This document shows positions 43,782 to 52,580 of a stretch of 64,000 nt of DNA, in pieces. The stretch covers positions 10,848,255-10,912,254 of the forward strand of contig CM051512.1 of NCBI GenBank assembly GCA_028015205.1, in the 5' to 3' direction. The DNA is from Mytilisepta virgata. Its lineage: Eukaryota; Mollusca; Bivalvia; Mytilida; Mytilidae. Positions within the stretch are counted from its first letter, which is position 1. Each line of letters opens with the position of its first letter. Made by a program: the position numbers and the translations under genes. The notes below the pieces were generated by a model. The model saw nothing but the letters and a program-made list of their open reading frames with translations. It did not search any database and was not told the DNA's origin.

Positions 43782-44522
43782 TCACCGACGTATATATGCA
43801 TCCACGTAAGCACTTTGTACTTCTCCGGGGAAAATATGGCTTCTCAATCTCAGTCGATCTGGAGTCTGTTGTTTCATATCGATGATTAAATAGCCGTGAG
43901 GTTCGGCCGTTGCGGAAGCATAGGCATCTAATAAAAGATCCGCTTTCCGAGGAAACATTTGTCGAGCCAAACTATGAATCTGAGAAGAGTCTCGAGGATT
44001 CTTGAATAAGACCATGTAATGTGCATTGAGACTGATGGTCCTGTGGTGTTTTCCCTGATGAAAGATGTTTTGTACGATATACATGACGCTGATGTTTTGA
44101 TGATGACTCTTTTTAGTAAATAAGGAAGCCACTTGGTCATCGGTTTCTGTCATCAAATCATCGATGATAATCAAGTGTCGCCTACTCGAATCTAAACTAT
44201 CGATATCGGGTAGTCCTTGTATAAATTCTACACCGTCCACGGTACCATAAAGCGTTTGGTATTCGCCATTACACCATAAAATTCGATCAGGAAAAGGGCA
44301 CATCATATGGTGGATATTAGCCACGAATCGTCTGACAAAGACCGATTTCCCACTTCCGGTAGGACCCGCAATCAAACAGGTAAACGGATGAATCCAAGGC
44401 ATGAAATGATTCGGATCGAATCCATCGGAACAATAAAAGATATTGGGGTCTTTGGTAGGATTACAATAGTAAGGTTCTTCTTGTTCAAGGACTTGGGTTT
44501 GCTGATCGGAAGGCCAACTCAT
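43782..44522 (-). CDS. ATP: FtsK/HerA-type genome packaging ATPase
   Basis: 246 residues, ATG at 44522. Walker A is GPTGSGKS at residues 53-60 and Walker B is HLIIIDD at 116-122. A downstream MYIVQN sensor-like motif is followed by NAHYMVLFKNPRD. This is the A32-like packaging ATPase that pumps viral DNA into procapsids. Length and motif order are normal for Polintons. The frame is intact. The next gene starts 44 bp downstream. Confidence 0.94.
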   Translation of the reverse strand: MSWPSDQQTQVLEQEEPYYCNPTKDPNIFYCSDGFDPNHFMPWIHPFTCLIAGPTGSGKSVFVRRFVANIHHMMCPFPDRILWCNGEYQTLYGTVDGVEFIQGLPDIDSLDSSRRHLIIIDDLMTETDDQVASLFTKKSHHQNISVMYIVQNIFHQGKHHRTISLNAHYMVLFKNPRDSSQIHSLARQMFPRKADLLLDAYASATAEPHGYLIIDMKQQTPDRLRLRSHIFPGEVQSAYVDAYIRR

Positions 44523-44611
44523 GTTGTCGGTTTGAGTGGTAGATCAAGACTGATCGATATGATTGTATACTGGGATATTTAACACAAACACAAATGAAAC
44601 AGTTTCATATT

Positions 44612-45163
44612 TTATTTTACAAAATCTACATCAGTCAATGTTTTGAGTTCTGGTTCTTTTTCTTCAAACAAAGGTATGATCTTCTTCAGTTCTTGCCATT
44701 CGTAGGGACTCAGCGTTATACCTCTCTTGGTTGGCTGTAAAGTCAGTTCTCCGTTAGGCACGAAATATTTTCTGACGTGAATAATAGGATAGGGTGCTTT
44801 AATGATGACATAAACATCTTCTCCCAGATGATATCTGCAGTCCACCGGTTCTTTGTCCTTGATTCTGGTGATCAGGTCGTCCACCACTTCTGTAGTACTG
44901 CACAACATTTTCCACTGCATTAACGACAGGCTGACTCCGGTCTTTGTGGGCACCGTTTCACTTTCCCAACGTCTGAGATCTACTCTTTTACTGCCTTTCC
45001 ATTCTGTCAGCTCTGCATAACGTCCTCCACCTAGTAGTACTTTCAAAGAAATATTGGAATCTGTCATGGCGTCTTGAACGATATCGCGCTTGGTCTGGTC
45101 TTTGGTTTTCTTTTCTTTACGAGACATATACATGATTCTTCTAGCTGGTCTATTTATATACAT
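44612..45163 (-). CDS. Tandem PC4-like ssDNA-binding protein
   Basis: 183 codons from the ATG at 45163, but a TATAAATAG box lies inside the first codons (about 45147-45158), so the real start is more likely the Met at 45127 (MSRKEKKTKDQTKRD) or 45133. A Lys-rich leader precedes PC4-like unit 1 (GGGRYAELTEWKGSKRVDLR, then PTKTGVSLSLMQWKML) and unit 2 (YHLGEDVYVIIKAPYP, IHVRKYFVPNGELTLQPTKR, GITLSPYEWQEL). PC4 domains bind single-stranded DNA and act in transcription and replication. It is a paralogue of the C-terminal part of the CARD fusion at 37606-38280. The frame is intact. Confidence 0.82.
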   Translation of the reverse strand: MYINRPARRIMYMSRKEKKTKDQTKRDIVQDAMTDSNISLKVLLGGGRYAELTEWKGSKRVDLRRWESETVPTKTGVSLSLMQWKMLCSTTEVVDDLITRIKDKEPVDCRYHLGEDVYVIIKAPYPIIHVRKYFVPNGELTLQPTKRGITLSPYEWQELKKIIPLFEEKEPELKTLTDVDFVK

Positions 45164-45240
45164 ATCGGAGATGGACTGGATTGGTTCTTATATTATGAAA
45201 CGTGAAACAGGATTGGCTATCTTTACGACATCGTGATTGG

Positions 45241-45448
45241 TTAACTTCTCCCGTTGCGATTGGTCGAAAATCTGGTATTTTCATTGGTCAATTCCAACCG
45301 TTTCGATAGATCAACACGATGGTACACTGTCCAAATATGTGGCGCCCAATCCGGAAACTGCTCACAATAGGACCAGTCTTCCTTGGTTCACCACACCGTC
45401 TTCGAACATGGCAGTGACGATTCTCTCGTATACTTGGAAGGGGTCCAT
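45241..45448 (-). pseudogene. Small gene, apparently frameshifted
   Basis: The ATG at 45448 lies ~33 bp after a TATAAAAGG box (about 45481-45489). The frame gives MDPFQVYERIVTAMFEDGVV and stops at 45362. The next frame then stays open from about 45367 to a TAA at 45241, with EQFPDWAPHIWTVYHRVDL. Similar composition and immediate adjacency suggest one gene of ~69 codons broken by a small indel near 45362. I do not recognise the product. The alternative is that only the 28-residue peptide is made or that this is leader sequence. Confidence 0.4.
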
Positions 45449-45480
45449 CGTACGAATGACTTCTCTGACTATCTTCACTT

Positions 45481-45525
45481 CCTTTTATACACGTGACAGG
45501 CTGGAGCTTTCCTCTATAAATAGAA
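45481..45525. promoter_or_regulatory. TATA boxes: TATAAAAGG (minus) and CTATAAATAG (both strands)
   Basis: TATAAAAGG on the minus strand at 45481-45489 precedes the small gene. CTATAAATAG at 45514-45523 reads as a TATA box on the plus strand, about 60 bp before an ATG at 45580. Apart from that T-rich frame I see no plus-strand gene, so the plus-strand reading may be incidental. A CACGTG E-box lies at 45489-45494. Confidence 0.5.
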
Positions 45526-45539
45526 AATGAGTGTAAATT

Positions 45540-45800
45540 TAGTTAACAAATTATAACTATTTTTGTTAAAACACCCACTATGGTCCGCGGCCAGGCTTTT
45601 AACGACCTGACAACCCTCAACGAGAGGGCATCCCCTATCCGCCTATGTGGGTTGAGCTCCTGTTACCAGGTACCTAGTTCTTTTTTTTTCTTTTTTTTCT
45701 TTTTTTTTCTTTTTTTCTTTTTTTTTCTTTGTTTTTTCTTTTTTTCTTTTTTTTTCTTTTTCTAATTCTTTTTTTTTTTTTTTTTTTTTTTTGTTATCGG
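45540..45800. other. Non-coding stretch with small hairpins and a T-rich tract
   Basis: From 45580 to 45675 the GC-richer sequence holds CCCTC-AACGA-GAGGG and other short self-complementary parts, plus GGGTTGAGCTCC, which loosely resembles a Pol III B box. Then ~115 bp of (TTTTTC)n/T-rich DNA runs to 45792. On the plus strand this would be a Pol III-like terminator; on the minus strand it is A-rich. The plus-strand frame through it is not a credible protein. Confidence 0.5.
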
Positions 45801-45802
45801 TT

Positions 45803-45956
45803 AACAGACGACTCTAAGAAGAGTGGTCTGTTCATACATCAAATGAAAAGCTTTCCCACTGCATAACATATGTACAATCGAGTCGGTAAGCCGTTCATCC
45901 GATCAAATATCTAAGGGTGTCGTGGACACCCCGTCCGCCAAAACTTTGCGTTTTGG
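45803..45956. repeat. Three consecutive hairpins downstream of polymerase
   Basis: Hairpin 1: AACAGAC-G-ACTCT..AGAGT-G-GTCTGTT (45803-45832). Hairpin 2: GGGTGTC-GTG-GACACCC (45915-45931). Hairpin 3: CCAAAAC-TTTGC-GTTTTGG (45938-45956). They lie just past the polymerase stop (45984, read leftward), so they could mark the 3' end or processing of the polymerase transcript, or a structural element of the genome. Confidence 0.6.
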
Positions 45957-45983
45957 ATAAAAGTAGGAAAAGCCAGCTCGCTC

Positions 45984-48812
45984 TTACAAGTAGGTGTAGA
46001 CTTGGTTGTCTACAGAAGGAAACCCTCTGTTGGTTCCGGAGCCAGAGTTCTTTGACAGGAGAACGTCCATGTATTTTTCTTTGTTGATGTCGTTGGTTCT
46101 CTTGTTGACCCCTTTACAGCTAAACTTGGTTTCGTCTCCAAAGCAAAAGTACGTCTTGTTACACAAGGCTATCATCCCGTCACCACTGAATTCTGTCTTG
46201 AACAGTCCTGGAGTCCTCTTATCCCAAGCAGCCAGTTGTGGTGTATCAGTACGGGGAAACCAATTCTTCTTCTCTGCTTCAAAGCGCCGACGCAACTCCG
46301 GTTTGATCACTTCCTCCAAACTATCGCCAGAGAGAGCCATGTAGGCACTGTCGGTGTCCATTGCACAATATTGATAATCACGGCGATCGACAAAGACGTC
46401 CATAAAATCGTAATAAAATTCCAACATCCGAAGCTTGGCGTACTGGTAAACGAAACACCCAATGTGCATAGGCAGGTCCAGGTGTATGGTCTTCTTACAC
46501 ATTTCCACTTCAAACGTTTTGTCACTCAGCTGGTTGCACCGCCGGAAAGAGGGATCAACGAGGTAGCGACTGATCTGGTGTTCCTGGCAGTAAATCACAT
46601 CCGTGTGCCTTTCCTTGTTGGTCACCGTCTTGCCGTAGGTGGAATTTCCCCTCAGTTTCTCGTTTTCTGCAATTATCTTTTTATTTGGGTCGGCATCTCC
46701 GGCTCTCCTGGCATTACTGACTTGATCTCCGAAGGGTCTGAAACACGCCGACGGCGTGTACTCCACCACCTGGTAAATCTTGGTGACTTTAAGTCCGTGG
46801 TTGACGTACCATTTCAGCAACGGGGATATTATCATGATCTTCTCTCCAAACATGCTGCCGATTAATGACTTTCTAGGCTGCGGCTTGATTCCTTTTTCTT
46901 CTGCATAACTCTTCATGTGGTCCCCAATGTCGTCTCTGGACACATCCACGTTCTTAAACACTGGAGGCATTTCTGCAAATTTTGCCTTTAGGTCCTCAGG
47001 TACGTGCAGGTCCACTTCCAAGGCACCAAACAACTTATCTTCCATCACGGCTCTCATGATGTCGTCTTCGGTCATCGTGGCGAAACGATCACAGGGTCTC
47101 TGCCTCTGGGACACGAAGGTCTTGATTCCTTGGTCTTCTTTCTTTAACCGGTCCCATTCGCACTCCCACATCTGTTTCACTTGATAGTCGTTTTCTGTTA
47201 TGTACTGTATTTTTTCCTGGGTAGTCCTGTATAATTCATCCAGGCTCTTTCCGTTCAACGGGTTTTCTGTCTTTCCCCGAGTCAGGCGACAACAATGTCC
47301 GTGCCACAGGCAGCCCTGTAACTCGTAAACTGTATTAGTAGCTTTACAGTAACCATCCACGGGAAGGCGCCGACGTCCTATAAGTTTTTCCGTATCGTTC
47401 CCATGGTGACGTATGTGGTGTCCTGTCTCCTGGGCTTCCCATTCCAACCACTCGATAGCCATTCGTTCGTACCTTCAAGGTGTCTGTCTTTTAAAATCGT
47501 CCTCGGTCTTGCGACGGACGAAGTGCCCCGTTGGCATATCCTGCATAATACTCCACAAATACAAGGCGTTGGCGTCCACACCGTAGATCTTCTTGCACGC
47601 TTTTGGGTCTTGGTATTCGGCAGGACGGATGAAGGTCTGGTCTTTCTCGTGGTATCTGTGGAAGACGATGCCGGGTCCACCCACTATGTTTTCTTTGTAC
47701 AACTGGTACAGATCTTTATTCTTCTCGTCCGGAACGGTGTAATAATCGGTCAGACCATCGAACATGGTTTTCAGTGTGAGTCCCGGTACGCTGATTCCGT
47801 GTTTAAACATGTCCACCTTCAATCCCTTGTAATATACAAACATCTTCTCGATGGCTTCCAGCATGGGCTCCACGTCTTTGTTGTTGTACCATATCAGGAA
47901 CTCTTTCATGTTCTTCATGTTCTTTTCTTGCCAGACGTCCCGACACAGCTGGTACTCTTCGGGTGCAATGTTCTCGTTTTTCAGCGTACTGAAAAATGCC
48001 TGGTGTGGTGGTAACTCCGTCACTGCCAACTTGTCTAAACCGGCCATCCATTCGTATGGAAAAAAACCTTTGTCTTCCGAACAGCCGTAGGCTTTCAAAA
48101 ACTGGGAGTAACTAAATCCGGGAGCCAGGTAGTTGGTGATGTCCAAAAATTTCAACTTCTCCGTCTTGATGCACATGAAATTGTTGTTGCGTTTCACGGT
48201 ATACTTTATCTTGTGACTTTCCGCCAGACGAGTGAAGAAATCTATCTTCATGGCGTTCACGTCGTATTTCCCGGTGTTGAAGCCAATCACGGGTAATTCT
48301 TGGAGATGTCGTTCCAGTTGCTGCTTCAACTTGTACAGGTGATGTTTCTTTTCCTGGCGTTCTCGCTCTTCGTCGTCTTGGTATTCTTCCAGGTCCCGGT
48401 CCAGTCTCTCTTGGATCTCTTCAAAGACACCAGCATACCTGGGCATCAGTAAGCGAAAGGCTTTGTCACTGATTTCTGGCTGGACTCTCAGGTGGCGACA
48501 CCGTCCTGCGTCTTTTTGCACTCGGGCCAGGTAGTGGCGAGGCTGGTCTCTTGACTGGTTTCTTCATCCTGGGCTTGGCATCTGGCTTGGTATGCAACAG
48601 TCTGTGGCGAGCAAGGTTGTCCAATCTGTTGAAATACTGCCCACAGTCTGGACACGTCAGAGTATACCTGTGGGACTCCTGGTGGCGATTCCGGTTGTCA
48701 GCCCTGGCAAACTCCTTTCCACATACCTGGCAGGCAAAGGACTGGACTGGATCTGGCGAAGCAGGTTGGTCTTCTCGGTAAAGGTCTTACCGCATTTCTC
48801 ACAAGAGAACAT
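45984..48812 (-). pseudogene. POLB: Protein-primed DNA polymerase B with N-terminal zinc fingers, three lesions
   Basis: The ATG at 48812 starts MFSCEKCGKTFTEKTNLLR, a C2H2 finger. About 48736-48758 the frame shifts, and two further fingers follow (CQVCGKEF..H..H, CPDCGQYF..H..H) with a KRP-rich linker. A second shift lies between 48466 and 48563. The next segment holds the exonuclease motif PVIGFNTGKYDVNAMK and polymerase motif A (YGVDANALYLWSI). An in-frame TGA at 47475-47477 follows, and the same frame continues with a VDGYCK..YELQGCLWHGHCC block, motif B (KLRGNSTYGK), motif C (CAMDTDSAY) and a KGVNKR motif. This is the replicase of Polintons. Catalytic residues are present in the pieces, but the gene cannot give a full-length product. 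CGA-to-TGA is a plausible cause of the stop. Confidence 0.93.
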
Positions 48813-48855
48813 GGTTGTTACCTTATCAAAGGTTCAATACGAAATGAGAGGTTTT

Positions 48856-48908
48856 GCACTGTATATATAGCCAGAACGCGGACGTAAAAGAGAGCACCCA
48901 AGGTGTCT
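48856..48908 (-). promoter_or_regulatory. Promoter-like module of the polymerase gene
   Basis: On the minus strand: GACACCTTGGGTGCTCTCTT, TTACGTCCGCGTTCTGG, then CTATATATACAGTGCA, with the ATG ~50 bp downstream of the TATA-like box. It closely matches the module at 38238-38290. A CRE palindrome TGACGTCA lies further upstream at 48979-48986, and a weaker third copy of the GTCCGCGTTTG block near 49017-49032. Confidence 0.7.
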
Positions 48909-49130
48909 TTGCTCACGGCCGCGTTCCCCGACATGTTTCAATCCGTTTTCTAATGGAAATTTCCACTGAAATTTTCCATGACGTCACATTAACGGGATCC
49001 AACATGGATGCCTCCACAAACGCGGACCTGTAAGTGAGCATCCCCTCCGGAAACGACCGAACATTCACGAAGAGTGAAAAACTGTTCCGAAGACGTCTAA
49101 ATGGTTCCGAATGTTGACGAAAACCCAGAA
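48909..49130. other. Upstream regulatory-looking DNA
   Basis: Contains the CRE palindrome (48979-48986), CAACATGGATGC, a TGGAAATTTCCACTGAAATTTTCCA imperfect dyad around 48953-48977 and a GTTCCGAA repeat (TGTTCCGAAGACG, TGGTTCCGAATGTTG). No gene. Confidence 0.55.
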
Positions 49131-49134
49131 AAAG

Positions 49135-49370
49135 TTAAAATAGTTATAATTTTTTTACTAAATGGTTCCAAAACCCCCAAAAAGAATTAAAATTAGAAAA
49201 ATTATGTAAATATATTACTTGTTAAAAAAAAAATTAGAAAAATTAGAAAAATTATTAAATTATGTAAATATATTAAAAAAAATTATAAAAAATAATAAAA
49301 AATTAAGAAAATTAAGAAAAATTAGACAAATTATAAAATAATAAAATACTTACCTAACCCTAAAATAATC
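49135..49370. repeat. AT-rich (TTAGAAAAA)n-like low-complexity tract
   Basis: Runs of AAAAATTAGAAAAATTAG, AAATTATGTAAATATATTA and related sequence. No coding potential. It may ease strand opening near the right terminus. Confidence 0.75.
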
Positions 49371-49478
49371 TTATCCCTAACACTAGTACCACTTCAAAGT
49401 CATAAGGGATTGAGCCCAATCCAGCATTTGAAACATGACTTTGAAGCAGGCTAGTAAGCAGAACTAGTGTTAGGATAA
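49371..49478. repeat. Nested inverted repeat, right subterminal
   Basis: TTATCCCTAACACTAGT (49371-49387) is inverted as ACTAGTGTTAGGATAA (49463-49478) with one bulge. Inside that, ACTTCAAAGTCAT is inverted as ATGACTTTGAAG. The result is a nested cruciform-like structure of ~108 bp. Confidence 0.75.
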
Positions 49479-49509
49479 ACGATTGTCTTTAGGGTGCTTT
49501 CTTTCAGGT

Positions 49510-49645
49510 CTGAGTACAGTGCAGAGCAGCGTTGAGCAGCAAAGAGCAAGAGAAGAGCAGCGATGACGAACAGCAACAAGCCTGAGTAGCGATGAGCAGC
49601 AAGGAGTAGCAAAGAGCGGGATGGAGCAAGAGAAGAGAAGTGAAT
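49510..49645. repeat. GAGCAGC-type minisatellite
   Basis: Short purine-rich units such as GAGCAGCGATGA and GAGCAGCAAGGAGTAGC, repeated irregularly about twelve times. Frames through it are artefacts. Confidence 0.75.
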
Positions 49646-49907
49646 GCAATGAAATGGACCGCCGTTGCTAAGGACACCCCTCCATTGGTGACAGCATCAC
49701 TTGGAGGTAAGGGGACATAATCCAATCCTACCTTTCGGTCCTCACAGAAAACATCACCCACAGATGAAAAGAGCGGGATAAGGAGAGATAATCCAAACGT
49801 ATACTCTCGGACTTCGACATAACAGTGAGGGTATCAGACCGATGAAAGATCCAGAGACGACCGAGAAGTGCGGGAAAAGGGAGATAATTCAATCTGGTCA
49901 AGCATGG

Positions 49908-50282
49908 CACATCCGGGTCCGTGACTTACGTCACTTCCGTAATCAAATCATGGGGAAATCCACTACTTCCGGTTGCGCATGCGCGCAAATCACTTCCGGG
50001 TATTTCCGGTTCCACCTACGCATGCGCAGACGACACATCCGGGTCCTATCACATGACTTACGTCATTTCCGTAAAGAAATGGCGCGAAAACACGTCACTT
50101 CCGGTTGCGCATGCGCGCAAATCACTTCCGGTACTTCCGGTTCCGGTCACGTGACTACCAGTTCCGATTACGTCACTTCCTGTGACGTCATTTCCGTTTC
50201 CGGTGACGTCACTTCCGGGTCCTCATGATCCTCCTCCTCTCCACCTCCTCAAATACTAATTTAGAACCGCATATATACTACT
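49908..50282. repeat. Polinton right terminal inverted repeat (~375 bp)
   Basis: Reverse complement of 36935-37432 except for the ~121-bp duplication present only on the left. Same ETS/CRE/NRF1/E-box-like motif content and the same outer AT-rich end, finishing ATATATACTACT. Confidence 0.93.
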
Positions 50283-50288
50283 CTCATT
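50283..50288. repeat. Target site duplication CTCATT, right
   Basis: Matches 36929-36934 exactly and directly follows the ACTACT terminus. Confidence 0.92.
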
Positions 50289-50583
50289 GTTTAAAAATAG
50301 AAACTGATAGATATGCTAAAATTATATTGAACGTTCACAAAGACTATGTACTAAGTGCATACTCGGAGAGGTTGAAGACGAGGAACACTTTTTAGCTCAA
50401 TGTCCATTGTATGAAAATGAAAGAAAAGTATTTTATGAAAATATATCTTTATTTTGTAATAATTTTGGGAACCTGAATAAAACAGCAAAGTTTATTTGCC
50501 TATTGACTAATGAAAATATTAATGTCCTAAAAACATTGGGTATATTTATAAATAAGTGTTTAGAAATAAGAAATTTTATATAA
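50289..50583 (+). pseudogene. LINE ORF2 C-terminal region, downstream half
   Basis: Continues the frame of 36382-36934 across the insertion. It reads IETDRYAK, then after a one-base loss the other frame continues IERSQRLCTKCILGEVEDEE, HFLAQCPLY and on to a TAA at 50581-50583. The C-x2-C...H-x4-C knuckle with EDEEHFL is the C-terminal zinc-binding motif of many LINE ORF2 proteins. The indel shows this LINE is dead. Confidence 0.75.
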
Positions 50584-50790
50584 TAACATGCAAATATTTT
50601 AATTGATATATTATGATAATATAGATATTGTGCATATAGTATGGCTCTGACCTGACTGTGGTTATTGTGGGTTTAAATATATATATGTAAACTGTATATG
50701 TACCTCCAATGATATAAATCATTTGTATTTGATTGCTTGCTCTTAATGGGCCCTTAATTGGAAATAAAAAATTCTTATTCTTATTCTGTA
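50584..50790 (+). mobile_element. LINE 3' UTR and ATTCTT tail
   Basis: After the ORF2 stop a short 3' UTR with CTCTTAATGGGCCCTTAATTG and AATAAAAAATTCTTATTCTT ends in a simple-repeat tail, typical of LINE 3' ends. It marks the 3' boundary at about 50787. Confidence 0.65.
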
Positions 50791-52575
50791 TGGTGTAGTT
50801 TATATATTATTAAAAGATTTGGGAAGTTTTTCCCGAAAAAATATGAAAAAAGACGAATTTTGGTAGAATCTGGTGCCATCACATATCTTATTTAATATAT
50901 AAGATATCTCATTTTATTATTAAGATATCTCGAAATTGAATAAATTTAACAATGGCGTGCCATATACATGTACAAGGTTAATAACAGTGTTTGAATGAGA
51001 ACTATGAAGTTATATGTTCAGTATTAATTTTTTTTTTAGATAAATTAATTTTGTGAATAAGCAGAATTCATTTTATCTATTTATTCCAATTATACAACTC
51101 TATTATCAAAGTTACCCATGTTTTGATAATGATTTTTTAGTAAATTATTTTAATTTCAGCATTAGCCAACCTAAATTTCACTATAAGATATGAAGATACA
51201 CAAAAAAAATGCAGAGCCTCCTATTCCCTTTGATGGCATACCATTTATGATTCGTGGTAGATAGATATTAGAATGCCATCAAGGCAAAGACAGAGATTTT
51301 AAGAAAAAGGAATCTGCAAAAATTGCATCAAGAAATTCAAAAGTAAGCATTGATATTTCATTACTGTCTGAACAGTGCAAGTATTAGGGTTAATGGAATG
51401 TTAGCTAGTAGCTGGCTAAGTATGTGTTTGTCATTTTGGTCTCATAAATGAAACATAATTTTTCCTTTAAATTATAGATATTCATCTTTTCTGAGTCTTT
51501 CAGATTTCAAATTTTACATTCAAAAATGATTACTTTTTGTTTTAAAGGAGGACCATGACTTTAAAAAAAGGAGGAGATTAACCAAGACAACCAAGAAAAA
51601 GTGATGTCCGGCAAAGATAAAAATCAGACATATAGTCAAATTTGTTGATTTCAAGGTAACAATTATTTTATTTTTTCCAGTATAGTAATGGAAATAAATG
51701 TGAAACTCTTTTAAAAGGCTTTGTAATATTCACATTGCTGAGAGTCAAATAATTGTATTTATCAAATGATTACAAATGTATTCAGAATTATATTTTTTGT
51801 TGCCAGTTTTAAAATTTGCTATTTAAAGTTACCCTCCCTCCTTTTTAAACATAAATCATTGCAAGAAATAAAACAAAGATTTCCGTTGTATTTGTTTACA
51901 TTGAAACCTCTGATCACAATCCTTGCAGAATGGAAACTATGATTTCATGCATTTAAAGTGATAAAGGTATGCATATTTATTATGTTTTTTATTTGTGTGT
52001 TAGATTTTTTCAATTTGGGTGCCAGAAATATCACCAAGTATGAAATTTTGTTGCCAGAATGAATGAAAAATTGCATTATGCGACATTGGCCAATCCCATT
52101 GAGCCCCTGTTATTAAAATGAGTATGTTATTTCAGCTTCCACAGACACACACAAGTCATGACAGAGAAAAAATGACTTCGCTTGTTAGATCACAAATTAG
52201 CGGCAAAATTGATATAAGATTGAAACATGTATACCTAATTACCATCCCTAAAAACAGTGATCACAAAAATCATATAATTGGAGAGGTATAGTATTTGTCA
52301 TGTTTAATGAATATAAAATGACATAATATTTAAGTGTTCAAACTAAAGTATGATGTGAAATTTAGGGATATCAAGTTAGTTACTTATTCCCGTTTCCAGT
52401 TTCCTTATTCAATAAGGAATAAGTAACTGGTTACCAGTTCCTTATTCAAAAACGGTGTGCCGGGAAAGAAATTTGTCAACAGAATAGGAAGAAGAAATGA
52501 ACTTTTTTGTCTTTAACTAGGCAGGAAAAAAATAAATTCTCAAACACAAAAATATTATGACTGATCTTTACCTCC
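50790..52575. other. AT-rich intergenic DNA
   Basis: No gene recognised. A 12-bp inverted repeat GTTACTTATTCC...GGAATAAGTAAC spans 52379-52427. A poly-purine GGAGGACCATGAC...AAAAAGGAGG segment near 51547-51575 is unremarkable. Confidence 0.5.
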
Positions 52576-52580
52576 TCATT

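Larger units (their letters stand above)
36935..50282. mobile_element. Polinton/Maverick (adintovirus-like) element, 13.3 kb
   Basis: Both ends are AGTAGTATATATGCGG...CCGCATATATACTACT, i.e. they begin AG and end CT, flanked by CTCATT duplications. It encodes the full Polinton gene set on one strand: protein-primed DNA polymerase B, retroviral-type integrase, packaging ATPase, adenain-type protease, double-jelly-roll major capsid protein, minor capsid protein and small virion proteins. It adds two PC4-like genes, one fused to a CARD. Gene-rich DNA here is clearly more GC-rich than its surroundings, consistent with horizontal arrival. Polymerase, integrase and major capsid genes each carry disabling lesions, so this copy is probably not autonomous. 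Confidence 0.96.

Noticed and set aside
45580..45765. 61-aa plus-strand frame MVRGQAFNDLTTLNERA... ending in poly-Phe
   Set aside because: The second half is the T-rich tract. The first part has no relatives I recognise and opposes the direction of every other gene in the element.
40008..47477. Selenocysteine or programmed readthrough at the two TGA codons
   Set aside because: No selenocysteine insertion-like structure was seen, the proteins are not selenoprotein families, and frameshifts elsewhere in the same element point to ordinary decay.
49842..50228. 128-aa plus-strand frame across the right end of the Polinton
   Set aside because: It lies within the terminal inverted repeat and mirrors frames in the left repeat. 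The repeated peptides only reflect the ETS/CRE/NRF1 motif arrays.
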